A DNA stretch of 64,000 nt, taken from assembly GCA_963971425.1 (NCBI GenBank), contig OZ020520.1, positions 7,172,553-7,236,552 of the forward strand. The letters are read 5' to 3'. The position numbers were made by a program, and so were the translations under genes. The stretch comes from Bryoerythrophyllum caledonicum. Its lineage: Eukaryota > Streptophyta > Bryopsida > Pottiales > Pottiaceae. Position 1 is the stretch's first letter; every line of letters begins with the position of its first letter. The notes below the pieces were generated by a model. That model saw nothing but the letters and a program-made list of their open reading frames with translations. It had not been told where the DNA came from and did no database searches. This document shows positions 23,803 through 36,288 of the stretch, piece after piece.

Positions 23803-26800
23803 ATGCCGAGATGCAACTGCGTCAGTGAGTTACCGAGAGGGGTGGAGGCTGTTCCCACCCACCCGAAGTACAACGATAGGCTGAAGAGGATAGAGCAAGT
23901 TTTCAAGGTGGAGGGGCATTACTGGCAAGACAGCTGGTCTCCTCTCACGGCCAGGAGAATGATTCTGGCGATGCACGGGCCAGACTCGCAGATTTACAAG
24001 ACCAGTGAACTGTCTCCGGAGAAGAAAGCTTTTCACTGTCCGTATTGCAAGGAGGTCGGGCAGAAACATAGGATCAATCTGCACCTGAATCACGCGAAGT
24101 GCCCTGGGCGACCTAACAGGAAAATGCCTGCTTATCCGAACCTCGACATCAAGAATCAACCTCAATTCATACAGAAGATGGTGGATTCTACAATAGTGGA
24201 CGAAATCATTGCTGCTTTCCAACATATCGTCCCACTCGATAGGGCTAGCAGGAAGCCGAGAGGCGGCGGGAAGAGAGCGGCCGGGACTAGATCTCGGGAC
24301 ACGCGCGCAAGAAAGCGAGGAGCGTCGTCCTCTCGGGCATCGAGAGAAGTCCGATTGGAAGCCGATGACGAGGAGTCGTCATCGGATGACGACGATCAGT
24401 ACGAGGCGGGCGAGGATGGCGATAGGTCTGAGGACCGCGAAGATGTCGATGCTAGGCCCATGGACATCGTCGCCTACAGCGTTCCAGCGACATCGAAAAG
24501 TGGGCACTTCGTTTCCGGGAATGTCGCTTCCAGAGCCCCGATAAGCCAGGCGATTGTTACATCAAGTGCTCGTGGTCGGGACATGCACTCGATAAAGCGA
24601 GGTGCATCGTCCTCTCGGGCATCGAGAGCAGTGCATGCACAGGCCCCGTCCGATACGACCACATCGGATGAGGAGGACCAGGACGGGTCGCGAGAGGATA
24701 GCGAATCCTCTGAGGCGCGCGAAGATACCGATGCGCGTCCCAATGAAGCGATCCCGGTCAGGCATCCAGCGACGGCTAAGGGTGGGCAATGCAGCTCCGG
24801 GAACGTCGAGAAGAGGCCTACGATAGGCCAGGATGTTGCAACATCCTCTCGGCGTGCGAGGAGCCCCAAACCGAACTTTACTGCGCGTGCGATGTGTCCC
24901 TTTGACAGCATCACTGCCCCGAATTTCCATGGAGAAGACGATCCATATTCCGTAGGGAATGCACCGGAAGTGCGCGAACAGTACAAGGTGGTGCGGAGGG
25001 ACGATGGACCTAGCGCGACTCTCGCCGATATCTCCGACGAGAGGTTAAGTATCAGACAATACCTCGCGGGGGGCGCTAGGCCGAGGTACAGTAACCCGGA
25101 CAGAGAAGCCAGGGCGCGGGAATTGGAGGAAATGCGCATTCGCGAAATAGAGCGCATTCGTCTCGACGTGGACGAAAAGTACGCGGCGTCCATCCAAACC
25201 GACATACCTCCAGTGAGGCGAACCCGAACTCCTTTGTGGATTCTCATGAAGAATGGTTTGCTGTCTGAAGAGGAGCGTCGCAGCATATCGTCCGAGGATC
25301 ATCTACTTCAGATGATGCAGGACGTTGTGGCGCAAGGGCAGTGGCGTTTTACGTCTGCTATCGGGCAAGCGTTCTGCACACAAGCCATCTCCACCGACGA
25401 GCTAAATGAGTGCAAGCCTATCGTGGAGCTGGCGCAGTTTCCGTGGAGCGAGAAGCTGAGAATTCGGTGGGTTGCTACTGTGAGGGAGACGTGGCTATTT
25501 CTTCAACGAGAGAAGGAGGCGCAAGAATGGGAGGTCTCGGGAAGAGCTAGGGCCGCCAGGATCCAACAAGACCGCGAGGCGGAACTGGTCTCCCGAATTG
25601 CCTCCTACGACAAGGAGCGGTCTGTGGAATGGGAGGCCTTGGTGTGGGACTACAATCTCCTGTTCCACTTCTGCGCCGATAACCCCTTCATTCGCGAGCT
25701 CTTGCCGCCCATGCCATGGAAACACAACTCCGAAGAGGCGAGAGTGGTGTTATCGATCTTGAAGGCAGCAAGTATCGATCCCATGCGTCCTCCCCGAGAA
25801 GCGAGGCTCCTGAAGTGCTGGTTTATCGCCAACGGTTTCAGTAACCGGTTTGTCCCCCCTCTATTATCGTCATCTATTTTACCAGCTATTTTAGGGCTTC
25901 AATGCTATCGGATTCTCGTTCCAGTTCAGAGTTTTTTGTCGTTTTAACAACTACTGGATTGGAGGTATCGCTTATGAGTTATCGGCTGACTGTTGTTTGA
26001 ATTGCAGTGGAACAAATATGTGCCATCCCCACGCGCGAATGACGCCGCTGATGGTTGATAGGAACTCCGATAACGCACATTCGCCTTGGGATGGCGCATT
26101 ATTTCTGTACGAGAAGCTAGGGAGGTTTCTCTTCGGGCATGTGGAGTACGCGGATGAAGATCCGGAGGTGGTAGAACTCCATCAGATGCTCGTTAACGAA
26201 GCGCGTGAATGCGGCAGAGCTGTAATACAGTTCACCCATCACGTAAGAGCGCGGACAGTCATCGACATGGCCTGTAGACACGAGGTGCAGTTTGAGCTGA
26301 GGTGGTGTCAAACCGATCTGGCGTCGTACATGCCATGGGAGCTTCTCGAAGAGCAATGCCTGTTTCGGGAAGACATCGACTTACTATATGTCGGCAGTGG
26401 ATCGAGTAAGCCGTCCGCCACATCGTTTACGATCTTCACTTACAATTTTATGCATATCGTGTGTGAGTACTTATGTTTATCCACTGTCACGTGTGTACAG
26501 ATATGGTAGGTGGTCACCTTATCGGAGTCCATGACGGGCCCGAGATGCAGGCTTGTCTCACGGCGATAACAAATTTCTGCCGGAAGCAATGCGCAGCATC
26601 GGTGTCACGTATTCGATCCGAAGACGTCACGGAGGATTCTTCTCGGAATACTCGAGACATCGAGGGTGCCCAGGCTCTTATCGCCGTCCACGACGGAACT
26701 CCGATTGGGCTCGGAGAGCGACAAGAACCTGCTCAAAGAAGGGAGCACGTAGAGAAGGTCTCTCTCCCGCCGCATATCGTGGTGGAGGACGTCGGCGATA

Positions 26801-28980
26801 AGAAAGATGAGAGTCCTTCAGAACCTGCATCTCGGGAGGGGGAGGAGACGATGGACGTCGACTCCGAGAGGGAGGAGATCTCGGGTAACGAAGGAGATGC
26901 CAGTATCCCCGACCGCGGGTTCGATGACGTCCCGAATTTAAGCCGTGGGAGCGAGGAGCGAGAAGCCGATGTCACACCTGACAACGCCGAGGTCAGCCAG
27001 GAAGCTGAGAACCTAGCGGACCGGCGCACTAAATCTGTAGGCGGTGCTACTGCCGAAGGCGATATGTCAGGCGTCGCTTCTTACATGGTCCCGGTTCCTA
27101 TCGAAGCCGAGAAGGAATGTCGGGCTAAAGAAAACAACGATCCGCCTATCGTTGAGAGGGATTCGCAGCCATCGGAGCCTAGGCTGTCTGAAGAAGAAGC
27201 GGCAATGCCTTCGGAGGCTACCGTACCTGAAGAAGGAGCGGCAACGCCATCGGAGCCTGTTGTGGCGGACGACGGGGACGAAACGCCTCTCGGATGGACC
27301 CAGGTAATGGCTGACCTCACGCTTGGAGATGGGTTGCTAAACCTACACGGGAACCGAACCCCCGAGGACTTACGATTATTACACGGGGTAAGAACACAAC
27401 GTAGTCGTGAAGGTTGCCGAGGGAATTAATAGACAAAACCGTCCTTTTAACCTATCGCGATATCCGCCTATGTATGCTATGTTGTTTGCTTCCCCTCGAA
27501 TCCGTGTCATAGAGACTACGCCCCTAACGACTATAGATTCTTGGTTTTTGTAGGACGGGTTATCGGAACAATGGAGAGAGCGAACTCTAGCGCAAGTCAT
27601 GGAGGGCGTGATGGAGAAGAGGGAGTCCATTGTGTATCATCCAGGACTTCTGGAATCGCTCGCGAAACGCGTCCCTGATAACCCACCCCCGTATGAGTGT
27701 ATGTTGCCCGAGAACCGCCACATCTGCACGTCTCGGATGCCCGACTGGAATAGAGAGCCCACTCTATGCTTCGAGGCTGCAAGTCACTCTCCGGAGCTGG
27801 TCGAGCAAAGTTTGGGTCTTATCGTCGAGCTTCTGAAGCACAGGTTTAGTTTTTTTACTCTTATCGTCCGATACTTCATGTTCGATATCTTGTGAACGAT
27901 AACCCCTTAATACGATATGACTTGTACTGTACAAATGCACGTATCGTTTGCTAACTCACAGTGTCATTTCTGTCCCGCAGACCCCCTGGCAAGAAACTCG
28001 ATGACATTGTAGACGATATGCTCGTCTTCGGCCCGGACAAGAGGAAAGCTGTGACCATATCGCTCAATCGTGCCGACTGGGGCTGCATTCTCCAGGACCG
28101 GCGAGAGCTCGACGGCTCTCTTATGGACTTCCTACTCCGGCATATCGTATACCGCGCTGACCCGGAGGTACGACGGCACTACGCGTTGACTCACAACTGG
28201 ATGTCCAATTGCATGCAGTCGAAAATCGATGACGCAAGCACATGGGACGAAGTCGTGTATTACATCTATCGTACCGTGCGTACCGTATCTCGACTCGAGG
28301 ACACACTAGTGGTGCCCTACCAGAACATGGGTCATTGGAGTATATTTGTCGTGGAGGACTCCCAGACGATACAATTCGACACGTTGAATATGCACCGGGA
28401 CGAGCGAGCGGGCAACTTCGCGTTTGTGTTGCACATGGCGTGGGCGATGGCGAGGGGTGTTTCGCCAAAGTCGGCCATGTGGAGGAAGTGGCAAGGACGG
28501 AAGGTGAAGAGGTTGCCGATTCCAAAGCAAGCGTTGTCGTGGGAGTGCGGTTACGTGTCGTGCTTAGCATTCTGGCAGTACCTCGTCATACGTGGGAGTA
28601 GTCCAGTGTCCGATCCGGATTTGCTGAAGAACCACAAATGGCAGGACTGGGCGGGGTCAAAAGCGCGACTGTGGTTAGTTCAGGCGTTCTATCTCGAGCT
28701 TATTTCCCCGCCCAATGGGTTTTCTAAGCCTACAGTTGATGTCTGGAGTCCTGTACAGGCATATGTTCTCGCCAGCGAGAACATGGAGGGCGATGATGAA
28801 ACCATGGAGATGAGCCCGGAAACAGGAAGGAGGAATACGACGAGGGCTGCTATCGACTTGGGTATCGAGAAGACGATAGCATTGGAGCTCAAGGGATGTC
28901 GTGTGAGGCAGGCTCTCGGCGAAGCACCTAGGGAAGGGGTGAAGAAGCCGGGCACGAAGAGAAAGCCGAAGAAGAAGTAG
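23803..28980 (+). CDS. MULE-borne zinc-finger protein with Ulp1 (C48) protease
   Basis: Five coding exons (23803-25847, 26008-26405, 26501-27387, 27554-27843, 27981-28980) join to 4620 nt, 1539 residues. A further intron (23457-23792) lies in the 5' UTR. Residues about 79-103 hold a C2HC-type zinc-finger-like cluster ('FHCPYCKEVGQKH...H..H..C'). Residues about 165-360 contain two diverged copies of a 90-residue Ser/Asp/Glu-rich segment, each starting 'KRGASSSRASR'. Exon 3 is acidic and looks disordered. The C-terminal third is a Ulp1-like cysteine protease: 'DWGCILQDRRELDGSLMDF', His in 'MGHWSIFVV', Asp in 'IQFDTLN', and Gln and Cys in 'PKQALSWECGYV', so the full His-Asp-Gln-Cys set is present. 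The family removes SUMO or related modifiers; a role in countering host silencing is an inference from VANDAL-type elements. Confidence 0.88.
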
Positions 28981-29389
28981 GCTCAGAGCTTCTTCTTCTT
29001 GTATTTTATATGTACGATAGGTTAGGCTCAGACATATCGTGCGACGATAGGTGTGTATACATTCATTTTCCGATCAAATACCGGACGAATCTGTACTGTA
29101 TATTCCATAATGTACAAGAATGTGTTGGTAATGAAATGATCGCGAAGATGTCTTTCTATCCTGGCTATCGTTTATCTATGCATTATAATGTGTATTTGTC
29201 CTAGCAATCCTGTTTGTATCCTGTCGAGGACTATACCTCCCACGATAAGAACTATAGGAGCGAGAGCAGTATACCTCTTCCGATAAGATGAACATATGTA
29301 GGAGAGGACGATGGACCGCAATATGGCAACCCGATAACGCGGTGGCGTTATCGGATATCTAAATTTAGAATATAGACTACTGGCTATGC
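28981..29389. other. MULE convergent intergenic spacer, motif-dense
   Basis: It separates the 3' ends of the two MULE genes and codes for nothing. It contains about eight TATCG/CGATA copies in 409 bp (for example GACGATAGG, CTATCG, CCGATAAG, GTTATCGG), far above expectation. Confidence 0.7.
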
Positions 29390-32300
29390 TTACTGCGTAA
29401 GGTTCTCGGGAGCACGAGCCGAGGAATGTCGGTAACCTCGCGAATCTAAGAAATCGCGCAGTCTTTGAAGCCTCATTCCGAGCCCGTCTCGGTTACAAGG
29501 GAGGGAATGAACAATCTGCTGCAGTGGATGAAGCATGCCGGCATCAATATCTGCCTCGATTCTGGACAATGTCGCATCCATACTTCGTAACCCGGCGTCC
29601 AAGTGCCGCGCCAGTATCGGTTGCCGATACGCCTTATCGAGGAGCTTCAAAATGAGTTGGTGCATGCGGTCGAAGTCAACTGACCACACACTTCCCAGTT
29701 CTCGTGTTGGCAATGTCTCGAAACATACATCTCGGTCACATGATCTTGAAGGCAAGATATCGTTGGCGTCGATATCGAGAACAGGCCGTAGGATTTCCGA
29801 TCTCTGGTCGTTGGAGAGCAGGAGATTTGTCATACCTCCTTGGGCCGTGCCGCGTAGAGAGCCGAGGTATCGGGCAATCTTGCCCGAGGCGAGGTCGGGT
29901 CTCGTTAACTCGAGTACTTTAACTTGATGCTTGCAGATGTTCCCTTTCTGGGAATACACACACTCGCAGACGGCCCACTCTGTGCAGGGATTGTATATAG
30001 CGTACGCAATGTGACCTCGTTTCGAAGACCTAACCAAAGCCGGTCCTCCAATATACATTGGCAATACGACGTTCTCGTTTGGGATCGAATTGGCTTGAAT
30101 AATGGAGTTTACCATAATCTGCCTCAACTTCTTGTTCTTCACGAACCCGTTCTGTTTACTCCAGTCGGTGTAGTCATATTTCTCAATGACATTCCCAGTG
30201 AGCTCATAGATAAGCCAGTCCATCCGTCGGCCGATAAGCTTCCTTTTCGACTGTCGCAAGACGGATTTCATGTTCGAATGGAATGACTCTATCGTAGCTG
30301 TGGTATCCTGGCCCGCATGAGGGATCTTTCTGTCTCCCACTACCCACATATGGATTTTCGGCATCCATTCCTTGTCAAAATACTTCCAGTACTCCTTTGC
30401 ATCTGGAATGCGTGCCTTTGCCTCCATATAGACGTGTTGAACCCACTCTAACAACGTCCAGATCCTCGTAGGAGCTCCTCTCGTAGCAGGGTCATCGCAA
30501 TCACTTGGTGTCTCAGACATGTACATAAGATCCCCTACAGTACGCAATGCAGCAGCTCTCGTCTCCATGTCTTTCAACTTCGTACAAGCGTTCTTTTGCC
30601 AGGCTCGACGCACGTGCCACAAGCATAGGAACAGAAACGACCGAGGCCAAACTTCCCTGCGATAAGTAAAAACACGATAACCCATCAGATAACCCGGCAC
30701 GATACGAGAAAGCCGGAACGCCGATATGTCGGATCATCCCGACCTGAACCTGACGTACAAAAGGCAAGATATGAAACCAGAGGGGGTATTCTGTGAGTCT
30801 CTATAGTTTCTTACCGGAGTGAGTTGATCTCGTTATCGGCGTCGTCGAGTACGAATGCTGTAGGTCTCCATCTTGGGTTGATTTGCTCTAGCTTCTCTTT
30901 TAGAGCGTGCATCCAAGGCACTAGATCACTTTGTTTTGATCTCGCGGTGATTATAAAGGCGACGGGCACGCCATTCCTCCAGTCGTCGAACACCATCATC
31001 GTGAATAGAGGGTACTGTAAACAATAGGAAATATTAGTACTAGAAGATACGAATCGATGTAGCAGAAGTTCGTAGATAGGATGAGTAGACACATTCAGAG
31101 CGAATCGTAAAGGCGCATACCTTCTTGTTGTTTGTAGCGAAGGTCCCGTCTATCGCAATAATGCTATCGTGCCCATAGTTGAGCATCATCCGCAGCTGAA
31201 AGGGGGTCTGAATCCCTATCACGAAGGGCACGTTGTCAGAGTTCAAGACCCCTTCTATCTTAGTCCCCGGATCCTGGTAGTAGAATACCATCTCTCGATT
31301 CTCTCGTACCCACATTCTAACACTCTCGGCATCATTATGGTGCTTCTGGTAGAGTTCTTGCGCACGGACGCCACAAATGTTCCGAATATCCTCCATGCTC
31401 AGGAAACAATCCCGAGAAGGTGTGAGCGTGCCCTCATTGCGTCCTTTGAGTACCAACCTCTGATGCTTTAGTTTAATCGATTCCATAGGAACGAGCTCGT
31501 CGTACTGCCGTAGAACCCAATCTCTAACCTCCTCCGATATGCACTTTCGGAATCTGAGTCTCCCCCTTGTGATGTTTACCTTATCGTGAACGATAATGCC
31601 CTCTCTATCAACGTGATCTTTGCAGAAGTACCCTATCTCGGCGATAGATGGTAGAAAGTAGTACCTCTTTACATAGAATCTACATTGGCAGCCCACCTTC
31701 ATAGACCCTCCCTCCTTCGCGTCAGTAGCACGAGGGCCTTTCTGACCACGTCCTGAGTATATCTGTTTTCCTTTCCGATTGTATCGTCGTGCTGTGGGTG
31801 CCATATCGGGAGTGATATCGTCGATCTTGTCTCTATTGTCTTGGGGACCGTATTGACAACGCCATCTGCAACGACAGCCGAGAACTTTTAGTGATGGATA
31901 CAGTGCGCAGTAGACGATATGACAGTAACCCTCGTAACAGCAATGACCATCTTACCGTTGAAGCTCGATGGGGCAGTTCCAGCGATAGTGGGTCTTATCT
32001 CCCACGTTCGTGGGGTCGAATTTATCCCGCACGAATGTGGTCTCGACGTCCTTTCGGCCTGATTGCTCACCGTTCACGAAATCCATTACTCTATCCCATG
32101 GAATGTAGGCGATAAGCTTCGATTGCTTTCCCTCACCGGGGTCATGATCAGGAAGACCATGGAGGTCATCAACAGCGGACTTCGTCTCCCTCTCGGCCTC
32201 AATATTCCACCTCAGATCTTTCCAAGTTAGCAAACCAGGTGGAGGCTTATGTAATGCATCACGCATCCTAAGAACCTTGTGACCATGCTTCATGAGGTAC

Positions 32301-32497
32301 CGAGCGTGCGGGCCTTCTCGGATAGCTGTATCTAGATCTTGCACACCCTCCTCACGCACACCAGCAGGCTTCTTTCGACCCTGCCGCCTCCATCCTCTCG
32401 CTGCCACCCCGTTATTGGCTCCACTCCGAACTGGTACCTCACTTGCATCCACACCTGGGAAGACCGGCGGCAGGAGATTCAGATCCAGGAACTCCAT
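29390..32497 (-). CDS. MULE transposase (zinc cluster, DDE, SWIM)
   Basis: Four exons in gene order (32497-31956, 31865-31121, 31014-30815, 30656-29390) join to 2754 nt, 917 residues, all with GT-AG introns. The N-terminal half carries a WRKY/GCM1-like cysteine/histidine cluster ('HYRWNC', 'WRCQYG', 'VGCQCRFYVKRYY', 'CKDH') that probably binds the element ends. The catalytic core shows Asp in 'IIAIDGTFATNN', Asp in 'FVLDDADNEI' and Glu in 'TIESFHSNMKS', the expected DDE triad, plus the 'LCLWHVRRAW' block between them. A SWIM zinc finger follows ('AVCECVYSQKGNICKHQ'). No stop or frameshift breaks it. The enzyme cuts and rejoins the element at its inverted repeats in the nucleus. Confidence 0.93.
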
Positions 32498-32629
32498 TCC
32501 CGCTGCCTATCGGTGACACTCTACTCTCCCGCGAGCACAACAAATGGCGCCGCAATGAACACGGGCTGGGAAGACGTTGCAAGCCGAGTCCAACATAAAT
32601 CATCTACATCATATCCGCTCCTCGGATTG

Positions 32630-32942
32630 CCCGGATGATACTGGCTTATCGGCGGCGGAGGGCGGGTGGATGGGTCCCACCGGTACACGTGGGCGTGGAT
32701 CCGTTCCTAGGCCGATAGCCGATATGGTGTTATCGGGTCTCGGGGTCTGCGCCGATAGCAGGGGCGGGCAGGCGCTTATCGGGATGGATCGGGCAGGGAT
32801 CTCGGAAAGGGCGAGAGGCGCTGGAAGGAAAAGACGCGGACAAGGGGGCGGAAAGATGCTTTTGGGGGACGGCCGCGGGAGACGGAAAGAAGACCAAAAC
32901 AGGGCCTGACAGCCCGAACACGGATTGAACCTAGTGAGCGGG
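32630..32942 (-). repeat. MULE right terminal inverted repeat
   Basis: Inverted counterpart of 22720-23032. It ends in GTGAGCGGG, directly followed by the target duplication GCATTTAGTA. The 130 bp between this repeat and the transposase ATG (32498-32629) must hold its 5' UTR. Confidence 0.95.
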
Positions 32943-32952
32943 GCATTTAGTA

Positions 32953-33169
32953 CACTAAACATCGCATTTAGTGTAGCGCCCAGTAAATGACTTGTAAATG
33001 CTATAAGTTTTTACTTTAAGTGAATAGTTTTACCAACTATGTTTATGATGATCCTCTTATTTGAATACTATAGAGAGTTGTGCTCTTGGTAAAAATTGGC
33101 ATCAAGTGAAAAAATTTATAGCATTTACAAGTCATTTACTGGGCGCTACACTAAATGCGATGTTTAGTG
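32953..33169. mobile_element. 217-bp MITE with TA duplication (Tc1/mariner-like)
   Basis: Inverted arms of about 53 bp begin CACTAAACATCGCATTTAGTG and are almost perfect, with TA directly outside both ends. Each arm tip is itself a small hairpin (CACTAAA.../...TTTAGTG). The MULE inserted just outside the left end of this element, so the MITE was there first or marks a preferred target. TA duplication suggests the Stowaway/mariner type. Confidence 0.8.
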
Positions 33170-33575
33170 TAGTTGGATTCAATTTGTTCCTATCGGATGG
33201 TGGAGAATAAATGAGTTGTTCCCAAAACTCAATCTCCATAATTATAGGTTAATTTGAATACAATTAAAGTTGAATGCAAGAAGAAGCAATGATTTGATGA
33301 AATCCATAGTGTATCGTTTTGGTAGGACCCTTGCCTTTCTTCTCACTTTTCTAATCTCCTCTTGTGACTATTGTGTTGTGGACCTAGATGCAACTGGTAC
33401 TCAGAGTTGCATAGTCTTGTACATAATTTTATTGTTTAGTGTCACAATAAGTCTTCATTTCAAGGGAGCATTGTAGCTTCAGACTACATGGCCTTTCTTG
33501 TGAGACTGCAAAATATAAGACACGGACTTCTAAGTTATATTTCTCCTAAGACATGAAGAGATGTTGTAGAAAACA
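33170..33575. other. Intergenic, nothing recognised
   Basis: AT-rich DNA without coding potential or clear repeats. Confidence 0.45.
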
Positions 33576-33589
33576 CAATTTAACCTTTA

Positions 33590-33980
33590 AACGTTAGTCG
33601 GGTATCATATATATAGACAAGTATTTTTTTGTAGATTACAAAAAATGTTACAGTATTGAAGAATAGCAAGACATACACCTTTGAATTGAAGATTCCTCAA
33701 CTAACACCTCTAATTTGTAGGCCATTTCAATGTTCAAATACAACACCGTACATGTAGAATATTGTAGCCACTAGTGAGCTATTCCAATGTTTAATGTCAA
33801 CCCTTAAAGGTCTGTAGGGGACCATATATACGGTCACGTATTTTACTATAGTAATACAAAAATGTATTAAAATTTAGTAAGAAATACACCTTTGGATTGA
33901 AGAATCTTCAACCAATTTCTTTCATTTGGAGGTCATTTCAATATTTCAACCTTATCATGTTCAAATACGACACTATAAGA
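33590..33980. repeat. Two diverged copies of a 215-bp unit
   Basis: Both copies contain an ACCTTTAAA/CCCTTAAAGG start, CATATATA, GTATTTT, TACACCTTTG-ATTGAAGA and ATTTCAAT in the same order and spacing. They have diverged considerably. Confidence 0.6.
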
Positions 33981-33984
33981 AGAG

Positions 33985-34135
33985 AACTCTGGTCCTTGAA
34001 GGAGGCTGGAGTGAATAAAGTGTTTGTTTGTTCCACCACTAAATCCATGTCTACTAGACATAGGCTTAGTAGTATGGAAACTACTCCCCTTCTCGAAGAT
34101 AGACTTCCCTTGTGGGCACCAATGGCACCAGATGT
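33985..34135 (-). mobile_element. LINE 3' UTR fragment, antisense
   Basis: The reverse complement follows the 3' UTR at 9790-9965, including the capped hairpin (TCCATGTCTACTAGACAT) and the following TTAGTAGTATGGAA. Only the tail remains. Confidence 0.75.
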
Positions 34136-34559
34136 GAGGCACCTTCCTTTTAGAAAAACTATACTAGAGTCTAACCTCTTTAAAATGTCATTTAACAATT
34201 ATGTGACTCCTTGAGTTTAAATTGAATTGTTCATTCAAAATGACATTTAGCAATTCCAGCGTTGCTTCTAGAGATCCTAGAAATTGCGCAGACTCTGCCG
34301 TGTCAACTACACATGCGCGACTTCCTTCTTCTTTCTTGAATCTTTCTCACCGTATGATACAACTGAGAACATACATTCAAACACAATTGATGCAACTCAA
34401 GGCCGCTTCCTGTGCAAAGTAGACCATTTGACGCGGAAGAATCTGCCCTACAACCATCCAGAGAAGATTGAGCCCGTTGCCCACTCTTTGAACAACGTCG
34501 CGAGAGAAACTGCCTCCATTGACCCCGTTTGAGCTCTCCCGGCGTTAAAGGGTTAAAAT

Positions 34560-35960
34560 GCACAATAATAGATGTCTAAAGGTTGCCAAAAAGTATTTAC
34601 AAGAAAAAAGATTGTCAAAAAGTACCTACGAGAAAGAAGAACCTTAATCCGTGATGCACGTGTTCCCATTGTTCACAACTTGTTCCCAACATTCACAACT
34701 TGTTCCTAGCATGATAACATGTCCCCAATTCATTTATTCCCTCCATTATATGACGAAGCGGGGTTCTCAAAGTGTCACATTATTGAGTTGTCAAAGTTGC
34801 ATCATAGGAGTTTTAGACTACAAAGTTTGGTCACAAGAAAATGTGTCATATAATCAAGGTTGTAGTATAATATAGAGTCGTAATAAAGAGGTTAGAGCAT
34901 GTCCACCGCATGCCCATTTGAAGAGTTACCCAAAATCAAAGGGATTCACATGGAGGGGATGCGGTGGAGCACCCGCCACAATCTGCATGCCTGGGCCATC
35001 AACCGGCCCACCACTGCTTCCTTCAGTGTGCCCCGCATAAAAAGAATCGGTGGATATGCTCTTAGAGCATGACCATCGCTCCTTCCTATACAGGGCACAA
35101 CAAAGGAAGCAGTGGTGGGCTGGTGACTGACCTTTTGTGGCAGTTGACCCACTGCATCCTCTCCACGTGAACCCCCCTTGATTTGCTCTTGATTGCCCAT
35201 TTGTTGCAAATCATGTGTGCAAGCATATTTGAACCAAATTATGTTGACCAAACATATCGGCGTCCCCAAAATTCCCACACCATAGTTGTGTGAAATCACA
35301 AGTATTTGGAGGGACTCCATATTTGGAGTGATGAATATTGTCTGCGGTGGGGTGTGTTGGAGCCGTATGACGCTAAAGTTCTCTTGCCAAACCTATTGGC
35401 GTGGTCAGATGGGAGGATGAGGATTGAGTAAGCTCCACGTTTTTTGGTGAAGGAAGAGAAGACTTAGACTCAGATCTAGCACCTACGAGCATTAAGATGT
35501 GGCTGGACTTACTGAGGAGCCCTCGTTTGTTGCAGATCTGATGTTTGATGAGGTTTTCGGTAGCAGACTGTTTGTTGGGGAGTGCTCCTACTCTAGATCC
35601 AAGATCAACTCGAGGGAAAACGTGGAAGTGCACTAGATCTATGTGATGAGAGATTTGAAAGCGAGCACACTTGTGTGTTGATGCATAGGACTGAAAGCGA
35701 GCGTGTGTTGGCATATGAGTAGAAAGTGGGCAACATTGTGTTGGTGCATATTTTGAACGCATTAGACACGTTTTGCAGCGAGATCTGACTTAGATCTAGA
35801 TCATGGAAACAAGATCTGCAACCTCTCACTAAGTCCTCCCCACCCGACCTAGCCACCAAGCCATTCAACATTGCAAGGACGACCAGCATAGGCGCGCACC
35901 ACGGCAACAACCACTCTCCAACTCTAGCTACTCTCTACACCTTACACTACGTTTGTTTAC
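34560..35960. other. Intergenic, possible old repeats, no gene
   Basis: No gene is supported. A GTTCACAACTTGTTCCCA-like step is repeated near 34665-34710. Around 34905-35180 two segments with CCACTGCTTCCTTC/GAAGCAGTGGTGGG-type sequence form an inverted arrangement, perhaps a decayed MITE. ORFs at 35373-35910 on the minus strand have no recognisable motifs. Confidence 0.4.
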
Positions 35961-36288
35961 TATTTTTTTTGTTGTACTTCCACCTCTTCCTTCATAATAG
36001 CAACACACTCAATAGCAACACATCATATAGATTGCACCAAGATGTCCTAGCTGCTAGAAATCAGTCACAGAGATCCCACCTTAGAACCCACAAGTTAATC
36101 AGTCACCTACCACCCACTACCTCCTCTCATCACAAGAACACTACGCACAGTGATACCCCGTCTCACACACATAACAAAGTCCAAACAACACTCACAATTC
36201 AAGTGCAGAAACACCATTCAGCACCTAACAGGCCAACCGCGGAAAGTAACACCCTAGCACAGACAAGGAGCACCCCAGGTGAGAGCAG

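Larger units (their letters stand above)
22720..32942. mobile_element. Complete Mutator-like element (MULE) with Ulp1 gene
   Basis: The element is 10,223 bp and bounded by 313-bp terminal inverted repeats (22720-23032 and 32630-32942) that begin CCCGCTCACTAGG and are nearly identical. A direct repeat GCATTTAGTA sits outside each end (22710-22719 and 32943-32952), in the 8-11 bp range normal for MULEs. Inside are two convergent multi-exon genes: a zinc-finger/Ulp1 protein on + and a MULE transposase on -. Both have complete reading frames, so this may be an autonomous and recently active copy. The short motif TATCG/CGATA is strongly over-represented throughout. Linkage of a MULE transposase with a Ulp1-type peptidase gene is known from plant VANDAL and Kaonashi-type elements. 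Confidence 0.95.
33584..34552. mobile_element. Possible piggyBac-like element with TTAA ends
   Basis: TTAA followed by CCTTTAAACG at the left (from 33580) faces CGTTAAAGGG followed by TTAA at the right (to 34556). The ends resemble those of the clearer element at 53056-53405. The interior is a patchwork: two direct copies of a 215-bp unit (33590-33805 and 33806-33980) and an antisense LINE tail at 33985-34135. No transposase is present. The short ends make this tentative. Confidence 0.35.

Noticed and set aside
24474..25286. 270-residue minus-strand ORF inside the Ulp1 gene
   Set aside because: It is rich in Ser and Arg, as expected from the complement of an acidic coding stretch, and lies wholly within exon 1 of a gene with intact splicing and domains.
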